A DNA stretch of 64,000 nt from Humulus lupulus (Eukaryota; Streptophyta; Magnoliopsida; Rosales; Cannabaceae). The translations under genes were made by a program, and so were the position numbers. A model generated the notes under the pieces. The model ran no database searches. It was not told the origin of the DNA and saw only the letters and a program-made list of their open reading frames with translations. Where the stretch lies: the NCBI RefSeq assembly GCF_963169125.1, contig NC_084794.1:71521665-71585664 (forward strand), given 5' to 3'. Each line of letters starts with the position of its first letter. The stretch's first letter is position 1. This document shows positions 34,167-44,965 of this stretch, one piece after another.

Positions 34167-36076
34167 TGTAATGACCCACTACTCTAGATTTTTTGGACCA
34201 TTAACGAAACTATACATAAAACTTACATTTTTGCGAAAATACCATAATTTATCAGAAACTTGTAGAAACAAAGTTTACTTTCATAAAATAAGTAGGATAT
34301 GGGTACCCATTGTCTTTAAAACAAAAATAACTTAAAAACTAAAAAGAGTTACATAGAAAATGCGGAAAATACATTTAAAACCATAAAAAGGTAAAACAAG
34401 ACTACATCCTCGAAAGATCGAACTCTCGACTCCTTGAATCCATTCACCATCGATACACATCCTCTAAGCGTCACGAATCTTTCCACCTCTAAAGCTTATT
34501 TCCTGCACATAAACATAAAGGAATGAGCCTAATGCCCAGCAAGGAAAATCTAACACATAGTCATAAACATAAACTTCATAATAAACGTAAAGACATATCA
34601 TAACACATAATACACTTATTATAATGGCCATTATTACTTGGGGTCCCATAGACTAAACAAGCTTATGCCCATGAGATTAGTGGGGTCCTACCAGCTAAAT
34701 AGGCATATGCCCACAATCTTTTTGGGGCCTTGTTAGTCAAATAGGGCATAAGCCCAAGCCTACAACAAACGCATGCACAACATATTCATAACATACTCAT
34801 ATCATATCACAACATAACACATAAGATAACATAAACATAAACATATAGATTCTAGCCTATTTTCCTTACCAAAGTTACCGGGATATAATGGAATGAGTTG
34901 GGACTTTTGGAACACTCCTAAAACCATAATGAACAAGAGTGAGTCTAAAGAAAGGAGATGAAATGAAAGAGAATAGGAAGACTAAACCATTAAAAGAAAA
35001 TATGCTTACCACAACTTAAGTGCTTAAGAACTTGGATTCCCTAACCAAAATAAGAATGAGGTTAGGAAATTGAGTAGAAGACTAAGAGAAAGGAAACATA
35101 ATACAGAAAGAAACTAGAGTTTTGGTTACCTCAAAGATTTGCAAGATCAATCTAACTCCACCGAAATACTATAGAACTCACTTCCCAAAGTGTTTGATAA
35201 GCTTATGATGTTTAAGCTTATAGTTTTTCTCCAAACCAAGTGTTTACCCTCTCACACTCACTTAACACTAGCAGCTTTTGAACTTAGAGCAAATGGTGAA
35301 TAATGGCTGGGTACTAGGTCCTATTTATAGAGTTTGGGAATAAAAATATCTTGATTTTACTTGAATAAAAATAATGGCTTTTTAGGTGAAAATCAATTGA
35401 ATAATCGTTCAGCAGAGGCTGAAGACTCGTTCAGAAGATGCTGGACTGTTGAAGGAGTTTGAATGGCTGAAAGGAAAAGAATTCAAAAACAATTGAACAT
35501 ATGCTGAAGGAGGCGATATATCGCCCCCTGTAGGCGATATATCGCCTGGGCCAGTATGCCCGAGGCGACCGTGCATCGTTTCGTGTTTTCCGTATCTACG
35601 TGCTGCGACATATCGCCCCTATAGCTGCGATATATCGGCACTCGCTGAATATTTAAACACGAAATTACACATTTTTAGCTAAGTTTGAATGGAGTAAACA
35701 GCCTTGACTAAGCCCTCAACGTATTCAAAGCTGCTGACTGACCCTATAACATTCAAACTTTACCCTTATTTAATTTAATCCTCCAAAATACTTAATCCTT
35801 AATTACCATTCATAACATGTGCTTAAAATCCTATTGGTTGAAGTCTAAACCTTATAATATAATACATATAATCCTTAATATCAGTCACTTTAATCAAACC
35901 TTAGGTTATACTTAATATTCTTAAACTATAGATTAAACTTAGAAAATCTATAAGTACTACTACGAGTGTCCAAATAATTCCCGGTCTGAACCAAAAATCC
36001 ACAGTAACAAAGATAATGCTATAAATACTATCATACTATTATCTATCTTAGCTAAGTAAAGTTCTTGGACTCTACA
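34167..36076. mobile_element. I: solo LTR with CGATATATCG palindromes (1910 bp)
   Basis: It begins TGTAATGACCCACTACTCTA and ends GGACTCTACA, with AATAC at both sides (34162-34166 and 36077-36081). H LTR sequence resumes outside. The GC patch at 35511-35640 holds GGCGATATATCGCC twice plus two variants. The start resembles the TGTAAYGCCC gypsy families, so a gypsy LTR is likely. There are no coding frames. Confidence 0.87.
35511..35640. repeat. GGCGATATATCGCC palindrome cluster in LTR I
   Basis: Perfect 14-bp palindromes GGCGATATATCGCC occur at 35512-35525 and 35533-35546, with relatives GCGACATATCGCC (about 35604) and TGCGATATATCGGCA (about 35626). They are the only GC-rich words in an AT-rich LTR. 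Confidence 0.85.
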
Positions 36077-36543
36077 AATACTTACCCAAAGTCTGATTTA
36101 CACAATTATAGACGCACAACACACACTAGGAAAGTTTCCAAAATAAACTTTCAATCACAATCAATGCAGCCGAAATCGTAGGAACAGACAGAGATTATGT
36201 AGTTGCAAAACTGTACGAATCTGGACTTGTTCATAGTCAAATTCATCATCTGACTAACTTTGGGTAGTTACCCATTCTTGGCTGATTGAGAGTTGTCTAG
36301 AGATATATTCAGTTAACTATAAAATAGAGAATCAATTAGTTAAATTTGGAAAGAAAATAAATTCTAAAAAGATATTGAGAATAAGGAGACTTTATTCTTA
36401 ACAAAAATACAAACCTAATAAATAAGAAATATCAGAAATTAATAACAATAAAATCAATGATATTTGTCTTTGTAAAACAAAAAATAAACACACTAAATCA
36501 AAAATATTTGTCAAATCTTAAGTTTCCAAATATGGATTTTACA

Positions 36544-36558
36544 ATCTCCCCCTTTGGC
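36544..36558 (-). other. Polypurine tract of element H
   Basis: The minus strand reads GCCAAAGGGGGAGAT directly before the LTR start TGTAAAATCC, a typical copia plus-strand primer. Confidence 0.85.
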
Positions 36559-37908
36559 ATTTTGAGGGACAAAAACAATATTTTTTATTTTCCTATTTTA
36601 AACACAAACAACCATGCAAAAAAGATTAAGTGTCGGCAAAAAGATTAGAGTATTTAAATACCCCCTGCAAGCAAGATCACTAACACATAAAACAAAATTA
36701 AACAACCATGTTAACTTTTCAAAAAGTTTAACACACAACTCCCCCTAAAAATAGGGTCAAGAGTTGTAACCATAAAAACAAAAACACCAACATTTTCTCC
36801 CCTTTTTTGTCTATCAAATTGCCAAAATGAAACAAAAAACAGAAGAAAAGACCAAAAGAAAAACCAAACACAAAGTTCAACATGACAGAAAAATTAACAG
36901 ACTAATCATGCAGCAAAGAACTTCTGAATAAAACTGAGTTGTTGAAGAATAGAAGCTTGGTCCTCTTCCAATTTACCCAACCGAGTGGTAATCATCCAAT
37001 CACAAAACATTGTCAACACTCAACATTATCAACACTTATCAAACAACCAAACACACAACATTGCCAACACTTACAGTAAAATTGGAGTTCAAGAATTAAA
37101 ATTGAAACAAGAACAAAATGCAAATATTTTACTTAGCCTCTTTAAAAAACTTAAGTCCAATTTTTTTATTTTTTATATTATTTATATATATAAATAAAGA
37201 AACCTTGTTACTTTACCAAACATCTTATCAAGTGTATCAACCAATCTTCTTGCTTTTTTCCTTGATGAAAAAATCAACAAACTCGTGAGAAAAACATAAA
37301 TTATAGTAGCAAGTTAATCACCTATTGTATTTCTATCATAAATGTTATACAGGAAAACAATTAACTCATAGCCAAATATTTTAAGAAGATCAATCAGTAT
37401 GTAAAAGCTTTTAAAACCATTTTTAAAAAACAATTGTTTCAAGCATTTGTGTGTGAAAGTGAAAGAAGGGAACATTGCTCAATATGTCAAAAATACTTTT
37501 TTTTTTAGAATTGTACCCAATGAAGGCACCGTCACACTACCTCAATGGTAGCATATCTTCTACATAAGTGCTAATTACATAGTTCTAACTTACTTAGAGA
37601 TGACTTTCACGCATTGAAGTAGGTAGCTCTATTCTTTCAAAGGAACTTGAAACACTTATTTTTCATTTTTTTAAAAATGGCCACTTGAATATAACACATT
37701 GATGAACTCAAATATTTCTAGGAGAAATTCATTAATTTTCCTGAGACTAGACATTTATAACAGAGATACACTAGAGAGATTAACAAGAAACTATATTAAC
37801 ATGCTTTTCTTTTGAGTTTGACAGTTTCTTCTAGGACAACAACAAGACATGATTGATTTTAAACAAGACAGACATAGCAAGAATAATAAGATGCACAATA
37901 TACATAAT
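36559..37908 (-). other. Element H region between pol and 3' LTR
   Basis: This stretch of about 1.35 kb is AT-rich and has no open frame of note. SIRE-type elements often carry an extra open frame at this place; none survives here. Confidence 0.6.
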
Positions 37909-39340
37909 TTAAATAGAACAAACTCCTAAGGACTTCCTTAGGGAATCAAAATGAACCGAATCAAGAGCTTTGGTAAAAATATCAGCTAATTGCTTACTTG
38001 TTTCATCATATTCTAGAACTAGAATTTTATTTTCAACAAGCTCTCTAATTAAGTGATGACGAATGTCAATGTGTTTAGTGCGTGAACGTTGAACATGATT
38101 TTTTGAAATGTTAATTGCACTTGTGTTATCACATAAAATAGTTAAAGTGTCAACAGAAAACCCATACTCAATCATCATCTGTTTCATCCACAACGATTGA
38201 AGTCAGTAGCAATATATTCAGCTTCAGCAGTAGACAAAGATATTGAATTATGATTTTTGCTATGCCATGGAACAAGATTGTTGCCTAGGTAGAAGCATCC
38301 TCCACTTGTGTTTCTATCATCTGCATTACTTGCCCAATCGACATCACTAAAGCACACAAGGTTAGAATTAGTTTCATTAGAATACCAAAGACCATAATCA
38401 ACAGTCCCATGTACATAACGAATAATTCTTTTTACAACAATGACATGAGATTCCATAGGATTCCCTTGATACCTACCACAGACTCCAACACTATAGCATA
38501 TGTCAGGTCGACTAGTTGTAAGATATAGAAGACTAGCAATCATACTTCTATATAGTGTGGGATCAACTTTGACACCATTTTCAACCCTGGTTAATTTGGT
38601 TGTGGTCCCCATTAGAGTTTTAGCATGCTTTGATGTTTCAAGACCAAAATTTTTAACCATATTTTTTGCATACTTACTTTGGGATACAAAAGTACCCTCT
38701 TCAGTTTGCTTCACCTGCAATCCTAGAAAAAATGTCAATTCACCAACCATATTCATTATAAATTCATCCTTCATTTGTTCGACAAACACATGCACTTCAG
38801 AGTTAGAAGTAGATCAAAAAACAATGTTATCAACATATATTTGAGCAATTATTATATCAGTTTTGATGTATTTGATGACCAAGGTCTTATCAACACTTCC
38901 CCTATGATAACCATTAGTAACCAAAAATTGGGTTAGCCTTTCATACCAAGCTCGTGGAGCTTGTTTTAACCCATACAATGCCTTTTTTGAGCCTAAAAAC
39001 ATGATTAGGAAAATGAGGATCTTCAAACCCTTTAGGTTGTTCAACATATGCTTCTTCATTTAAGATCCTATTCAAAAAAGCAGATTTTACATCCATCTAA
39101 TGTACTTTGAAACCAATAGTGCAAGCAACAAATAACAATAATCTTATAGATTCAAGCCTAGCTACAGGCGCAAAAGTTTCATCAAAATCAAGACCTTCAA
39201 TTTGCGTGTAACCTTGTACAACTAGACGTGTTTTATTTCTGATTATTGTTCCAAACTCATCACTTTTATTTTTGAAAATCCATTTAGTGCCAATTACATT
39301 AGTATGATTTTGTCTTTCCACAATAGTCCAAACATCATTC
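37909..39340 (-). pseudogene. Element H copia reverse transcriptase-RNase H
   Basis: Reading the minus strand: RT start NVIGTKWIFKNKSDEFGTII (39097-39321), KALYGLKQAPRAWYERL and the active site YVDN (38814-39059), the RT end with GELTFFLGLQVKQ and SRPDICYSVGVC (38184-38795), then RNase H with DVDWASNADDRNTSGGC, AEAEYIA and TKHIDIRHHLIREL (37909-38193). The RT active site of the family is YVDD; here the second aspartate is Asn. Frames break at about 39060, 38810 and 38190. It would normally copy element RNA. Confidence 0.92.
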
Positions 39341-39623
39341 CTAGAAAATTGTTATAATTCCTCTTGCATAGCATTTATCCATGATTCATCGGTCAAGGCC
39401 TCTTTCACATCTTTTTTGGCTCAATAGAAGAGGTAAAACAATTAAATTGCACAAGATTGACATACCTTCTCCTTGTAACCATGATTTCCTCCAGATCTCC
39501 AATAATTAGATTTGCTGGGTGATTTTTCTTGACCTTGGTGGAGGGTTCCCTTTGGATGGAATCAGTAATGATCGCTGCATGTTTTTCCTTTGATTGCTCA
39601 TCTTCAACCTGAAGAGAATCTGA
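39341..39623 (-). pseudogene. Element H integrase-RT spacer, decayed
   Basis: The minus strand carries scattered similarity to the segment between copia integrase and RT (ALTDESWINAMQEEL-like text near 39360-39400) with stops and frame changes. There is no separate gene. Confidence 0.55.
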
Positions 39624-41120
39624 TTATGTTTCTTCATTCTCTGCTACTGTTTCTGCAGTTTCAACTCCTGGTGTCACAACATTAGCGTTTGTAGCAACAG
39701 AATGTTCCTCCAAAAGGCTCCTGATTTCTTCTTCTGTTGAAAATTCTGAAAAATCTTTTGTATCATCAATTACAACATTAGCTGACTCTAAAACAGTTTG
39801 AGTTCTCATTTTGTATACACGATAGGCTCTACTGTTAGTGGCATAACCAAGAAACACTCCAACATCACTCTTGGCATCGAATTTGCCAATGTTTTCACAA
39901 TCCCTTAATATGTAGTGCATGCAACCAAAAATGTGAAAATAACTTACATTTGGTTTTTTACCTTTCCAAATCTCATAGGAAGTATTGAATGTACCCAGTC
40001 TAGGAAAAACACGATTAATGGTATAACAAGCAGTATTGATAGCTTCTGCCCACAAGCGTTTTGTCAACTTCTTTCTATTCAACATGGCTCTAGCCATCTC
40101 CTGTAGAGTACGATTCTTCCTTTCCACCTCCCCATTTTGTTTTGGGGTTTTAGGAGCAGAAAACTCATGAGTGATACCATAAGATTTACAAAAATCATCA
40201 TACACAGAATTTTTGAATTCTTTACCATGATTACTGCGAATTCGAACAATCTTACCTATGTTGCAACCTTTTTCAACTCTCAATTTCAAACAAAGAGTCT
40301 TAAAAGCATCAAATGTATCAGATTTTTTCTAAAAAAATCAACCCAAGTATAATGAGAAAAATCATCAACACAAACAAAAATGTACCTTTTTCCATTAATA
40401 CTTTCTACTTGGATAGGACCTATAAGATCCACATGTAGCGATTCAAGCACTCTAGTAGTATTAATATCATAAATACTTTTATGTTTTGTTTTCAATTGCT
40501 TAGAAAGTTTGCAAGACTCACACTTAACCACTGATTCTTTACCCAATCTAGGTAAACAATTTACAATACCTGCAGAAGACAATTTTTTCAAGGTTTTGAA
40601 ATTTATGTGGCCCAACTTCTCATGCCACATGTCAGTATTGTTACCTATAGTTGTACAACTCATAACAGATGCCATAAGTGTATAACAATTATCATTATAT
40701 CTAAAACCTTCAAGAATACAATCACCGTCAGAATTCAAAACATAATAGTTTTCTCTATCAACGTTAACAATGTAACCTTGATCACAAATCTGACTTATGT
40801 TAAACAAGTAAGCTTTAAGTCCTTCTACAAGCATAATGTTCTTGATATGTGGTAACCCTGGATAATTCAAGGTTCCCATACCAATCACATTACCAGAAAT
40901 ACCATTTCCAAATGTCACAGTCCCACATTGCATTAGTCTGATGTTCGTGAGTATTGTTCTATCACCTGTCATGTGCTTGGAACAACCACTATGAAAGTAA
41001 CACAGATTAGACACAACAGATCTTTCTTCAAAACCAGCAAAACACACATTCTTTTTGACCCAAACTTGTTTAACAGTGGATTGTCTCTTTTCAGGTCAAT
41101 TAAATTTCTCAAAATATTTG
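39624..41120 (-). pseudogene. Element H copia protease and integrase
   Basis: Frame 40286-41047 starts in the protease (SGCSKHMTGDRTILTNI), continues through the GAG-pre-integrase segment and HHCC finger (HEKLGHINFKTL, CESCKLSKQ), and the first core aspartate (LHVDLIGPI). After a frameshift near 40289, frame 39624-40289 gives the rest of the core (TPKQNGEVERKNRTLQEMAR) and the C-terminal GKKPNVSYFHIFGC domain. Two catalytic residues are lost: protease DSGCS reads HSGCS (about 40992), and integrase RSDHG reads RSNHG (about 40235). Integrase would insert the cDNA copy into chromosomes. Confidence 0.92.
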
Positions 41121-41807
41121 AAATTAAACATGTTTTGCAAGGTAACGCATTTGGGCATACATGACCTTTAATACCACAAAAAAATGATAGATAGGTATAA
41201 ATTTTTTTACCCTTTCATAGGCCTGGAAATTTTTTCCTGAAGGTCTCATTTCTGTTTGTCCAAGAGACTTTTTTGTAGCATCAGACACCTGCAAAACACC
41301 ATCAGAATAAAAATTTTCAGCTTTAACAAACTGAGTTTTCTCATTCATTTGAGATCTAGTGTATCCTAAACCAACATGACTCCTCTGACCAATGTTCTGA
41401 ATATCCTCAAAAATTGAAGAACCTGGATTTAGCATTTTTACATTTCTTTTTATGCTTCAAGTTCCTTTTTCAATTTGTTATTTTCCTCTTTTTCGATCAC
41501 AAGACTAGACTCAAAATTTATGTTACTAATTTCAAGCTCATTATTTTTTTCAGTTAAATTTTCAGAACATACATCCAACCACTTACCATACATTTTCTTG
41601 TACATTTTAGCCAAGGAATCTTCATCCAATTTTGATTCATTAGAATCAGACTCTACTTCAACAAAAGGCTCCTTTTTCAGATTACTATTGCTTACTTCTT
41701 TACTTCCCTGCAAAAAGATTGGCATACTAGAAACAATAGAAGTTAAAACAACTTTTGACAATTCATTATCACTACTATCTAAATCATCATCACTCCAAGT
41801 CACATTC
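41121..41807 (-). pseudogene. Element H gag C-terminal part
   Basis: Minus-strand frames 41124-41435 and 41450-41803 encode an acidic and coiled segment (TWSDDDLDSSDNE, then VIEKEENNKLKKELEA) followed by decayed sequence towards the protease. SIRE-like gag proteins end in such acidic and coiled stretches. The segment is interrupted at 41808 by C2 and continues for a few codons at 44166-44190. Confidence 0.75.
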
Positions 41808-44160
41808 TGTAACGCCCTGGATAGCCAAGACCGCTACACTGTGTGTTTATAAAGTGCCAGACTTGCTAATCAAGTCATTAAAGTAAAAGCGTGTACTGAA
41901 ATAGTAGAGGAACTAGGATTAAAAGTGTTTTGGTCTCAAAAGTACATTTTCATTACTAAACATTGTTTACGAACATGGGATCCCAAAATTGACAGTTTAA
42001 AAGCCATTTACAAAAGTTACAAAGTTTAAATACATTAACAGCCATACTAAGGCAAAATGAGCAGTTAGGTGATCTCTGTCCTGACACACTCCTCGATCAT
42101 GGTGATCGAACGACTGGCTATGTACACTTCACTTCGGAGCTCTCCACCTCAGGCCTGGTCCAGCTTGCTCTTGCCTTTACCTGCACCACGTAGCACCCGT
42201 GAGCCAAGGCCCAGCAAGAACACACATTAATAATAGAGCATGCACATTTAGCTGTCAAATCAATTTCTCATATAGCATCTCATAAACTCAAGCATATCAA
42301 TAATCAAGTATCTCATATACAAATCATTTCAGCTCATATAACACAATGCTCAGATGATAACCAGGGCTAGCGCTCACAAGCTGCTCCCTCTGTTATCTTT
42401 TCGTTTCTGGCTCCCAGTGGCCAATTCGCGTCCCATGCGCTAAATTCATGTACGGTACTCTTAGACCGCTTACACGTGTCCCTTGGCATAATACCAACGA
42501 TGACACAAAACAATTCTCGGAAGCACTTAGTCCCATCACATTCATACATTCGGGTGCAGTGTTCTTACCTTTCAATTCAATAGCTTAATCCCTCGACACC
42601 TTGAGCACGATCCCACTCGAGCCCTAGCGCTCACCTAAACACAATCATGGCCAAAGTCAACATCAACCCTCAAGTTCAAAACCTAGCCCCGGGGCTAAAC
42701 CCGAGCCCCCCGGGATGTCCTAGTTCCACCAAACAAGGTGGTGGAACCAAACCCCAAACCTTAGGTCAAAAACCCTTGCAAAATACCCTAAAATCCCCTT
42801 CAGAAGGCAGGGTAGCGCTACAGCGCTCTTGGGAGGGCGCTATAGCGCTACAGACAGAAACCAAATCCCCTCAGCAAGATGGCCTAGCGCTACAGCGCCC
42901 AAAGGCTAGCGCTGTAGCGCTAGCCACAGACAGCCCAACACCAAAATTTCCCTTGTGCGATTTTCTCGAGCCAAACTCAACCAAACCTCTTCCAACTCTT
43001 ACCCAAACTTAAAAACAACCTCATGACCACACTCCACTCATCCCAAGCACCCTAAACCTCTAAACTCCAAGCACATGCAATCACAAACTCAAAATTCACC
43101 ATAGCCACCTCCAAACTTCAGAACCCAACATAAACCAGCTGAACATCAGAATTAGAGCTTAGAATTCATACCTTTGATAGAATTTCGGCCACAAGCTAAC
43201 CCTAGGCTCCCTTGGATTGCTGCTCCTCAGCCCTAAGCCTGAATTCCCTAAAGTTCCATTCAATTCCATTCAATTCAACTCAAGTACCACAGCTTAAAAA
43301 AACCAGAAACAGAGATGGATGAACTCTAAAATCTTACCTCAAGTATTGGTGAAACCCTGTTAAACCTCTGTCAATTCCTTAGCCTTAGATCAAAGTCCTT
43401 GAGGTTTAGTTATCCCAGCTCTCCTCTAAGCTTTACTCCAGAAATTCACAAGAAACAGGTGAAGGAAAGTGTAAACCGACTTAGAGAAGCTCTCTCTGCT
43501 TTCCCTCCTTCTTTTCCCTTCTTTTTCAGACCCTTTTGATATTCTATAAATTCCACTATCTTAAAACCTCAGTAATACCCATCCTTAAAAGTCAAATGAC
43601 CTTTATGCCCTCACAATTAACTCTAATCCTTTAGTCCACTTAAGGGTATTTTAGTCATTTTGCCTAATTTCCGCTACTTCCTCGAATGTCTCTATTATTT
43701 CCCGCTTAATTCCCGATACCTAATTAATCACCAATAGCATTCCTCAATGTTACAATAATCTCCAGCTTATCCACTAAATTCCCATTTACACCCCTGAGCT
43801 CACCCCGAGCCGGGTATAAATCCCCGCTATGACTTTTACGCTACTTTGCTCACTAGGATCGTCTCGAGCCACAGATCACAGACATATCCACATAATAATG
43901 TGGTCTCAACAATTATCACATATATAGAAGCAGTTATGCCCATAATGGCTAAAATTACGATTATGCCCTTCTAACCTAATCTGGGCCTATATGCACACTA
44001 ACACACATAGTCATGCATCTCAAGTACTCAAGTAATCATATAACATGCTTAAATCATAATCATGCATCTAAATCATAATAATCACACATAATTCCCATCA
44101 TGCCCTCCTGGCACACTAACCAAGGCCCTTAAGCCTTATTAGTGAATTTGGGTCGTTACA
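41808..44160 (-). mobile_element. C2: solo LTR of the C family (2353 bp)
   Basis: It begins TGTAACGCCC and ends GGGTCGTTACA, flanked exactly by CATTC (41803-41807 and 44161-44165). H gag reads through both flanks. The sequence aligns with C1 over its whole length, including the AGCGCT patch (42811-42923), a pyrimidine-rich block (about 43500-43540) and the CATAATAATGTGGTCTC word (43891). Confidence 0.94.
42811..42923. repeat. AGCGCT palindrome cluster in C2
   Basis: TAGCGCTACAGCGCT (42812), GGGCGCTATAGCGCTAC (about 42835), CTAGCGCTACAGCGCCC (about 42884) and CTAGCGCTGTAGCGCTAG (42906-42923) are interleaved palindromes. Confidence 0.85.
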
Positions 44161-44190
44161 CATTCAAACCCTTATTATCTTTTTAAGAGT
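44161..44190 (-). pseudogene. Element H gag, last visible codons
   Basis: After the CATTC duplication the minus strand continues the acidic gag frame for a few codons (KKDNKGLN joining VTWSDDD across C2). It stops at 44190 where the CACTA-type end begins. Confidence 0.6.
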
Positions 44191-44620
44191 CACTACAAGA
44201 AAAAACAGTATTCATAACACTTAAAAACTGCTAACCGGGAGTATTGATAACGCTTCTAAAAACGCTAACATAGCCCCTGTTATTAAAAGTCCTATCTTTT
44301 CTATAACAGTATTCGAATGCTATGTTCGATGTTATCTTAAACTATTCAATAACACATTTTTAGTTGCTATAATATTCAAATAATAACATTTAGTTAGAGT
44401 ATTTGGTTATAAATTTGAAGTTTAATCTTATACTTTTTGCATAACACTTTTCAACTGTTACATTTGATAATTTTGATAGCATTTTTAGTTTGTTATATTA
44501 TATAAATCATAACGATTTGTTACGCTTATAATATGTTTTTAAATCATAACATATAGTAATAAAATTTTGTTACTTTAGTGTGGATAATATATTTTAAATT
44601 TTATTTTGATAAGTATACTT
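44191..44620. mobile_element. CACTA-type terminal and subterminal region
   Basis: CACTACAAGAAAAAAC at 44191 is the usual terminal inverted repeat of dicot CACTA (En/Spm-like) DNA transposons and begins exactly where H gag stops. The next ~400 bp are rich in short words TAACACTT, TAACGCTT, ATAACATTT and their complements, as expected for subterminal transposase-binding repeats. No matching right end is secure inside the window (see rejected items), and no transposase is seen, so the element's extent is unknown. Confidence 0.7.
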
Positions 44621-44837
44621 ATATGGTTTTTTTTAACTAAAAGATTTTCATTATTGTATTTTGATAAACTAAATCAAAATTAATCATAAAATGTAATTCT
44701 CAATAGATTGATAAACCATAAGTATTACATTAAACAATAACTAATTCAAACCATGAATGTGTCTACTTCATGAGATCTTAGTTCTAACTTAAATTTGAAA
44801 GCTTAACATAATAAAGTTTTATAATCTTGAACATTTT

Positions 44838-44965
44838 TTACTCCAAACTATAGTTTGGATGATGTTGTTGTTGTTGCTGCTGTTGTAGCTGTTCTTCAGA
44901 TTGTTGTGCTTGACTGTGAACCCCAGATGGTGTACTAGTCCTTCGAGGGAACTTGTTCAAACTCT
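44838..44965 (-). pseudogene. SEUSS-like last exon with poly-Gln tail
   Basis: The acceptor TTTTTCAG precedes 44965. The open frame encodes SLNKFPRRTSTPSG, a Gln/Glu stretch ending in seven Gln and HHPNYSLE, and stops with TAA at 44838-44840. The exon joins the previous one in the phase needed to restore Met-Glu-Ser-Leu. Confidence 0.78.

Larger units (their letters stand above)
33526..36543 (-). repeat. Element H 3' LTR, split by LTR I
   Basis: The LTR parts are 33526-34166 and 36082-36543, about 1.1 kb in all. On the minus strand it starts TGTAAAATCC at 36543, right after the polypurine tract, and ends AGAATTTCA at 33526, matching the tips of J and L. The R-U5 portion includes ACTAGTCCACGGGGCCACGC (33741). 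The insertion of I lies close to the expected promoter. Confidence 0.83.
33526..44190 (-). mobile_element. Element H: SIRE-like Ty1/copia, minus strand, 5' end missing
   Basis: The 3' LTR (33526-36543, split by solo LTR I) is followed by a polypurine tract, then on the minus strand RNase H, RT, integrase, protease and gag in copia order (protease-integrase-RT). Gag is split by solo LTR C2 and is cut at 44190 by the CACTA-type end. No 5' LTR or primer site is visible. A long non-coding stretch between pol and the 3' LTR and the acidic gag C-terminus fit SIRE/Maximus elements. Confidence 0.87.
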
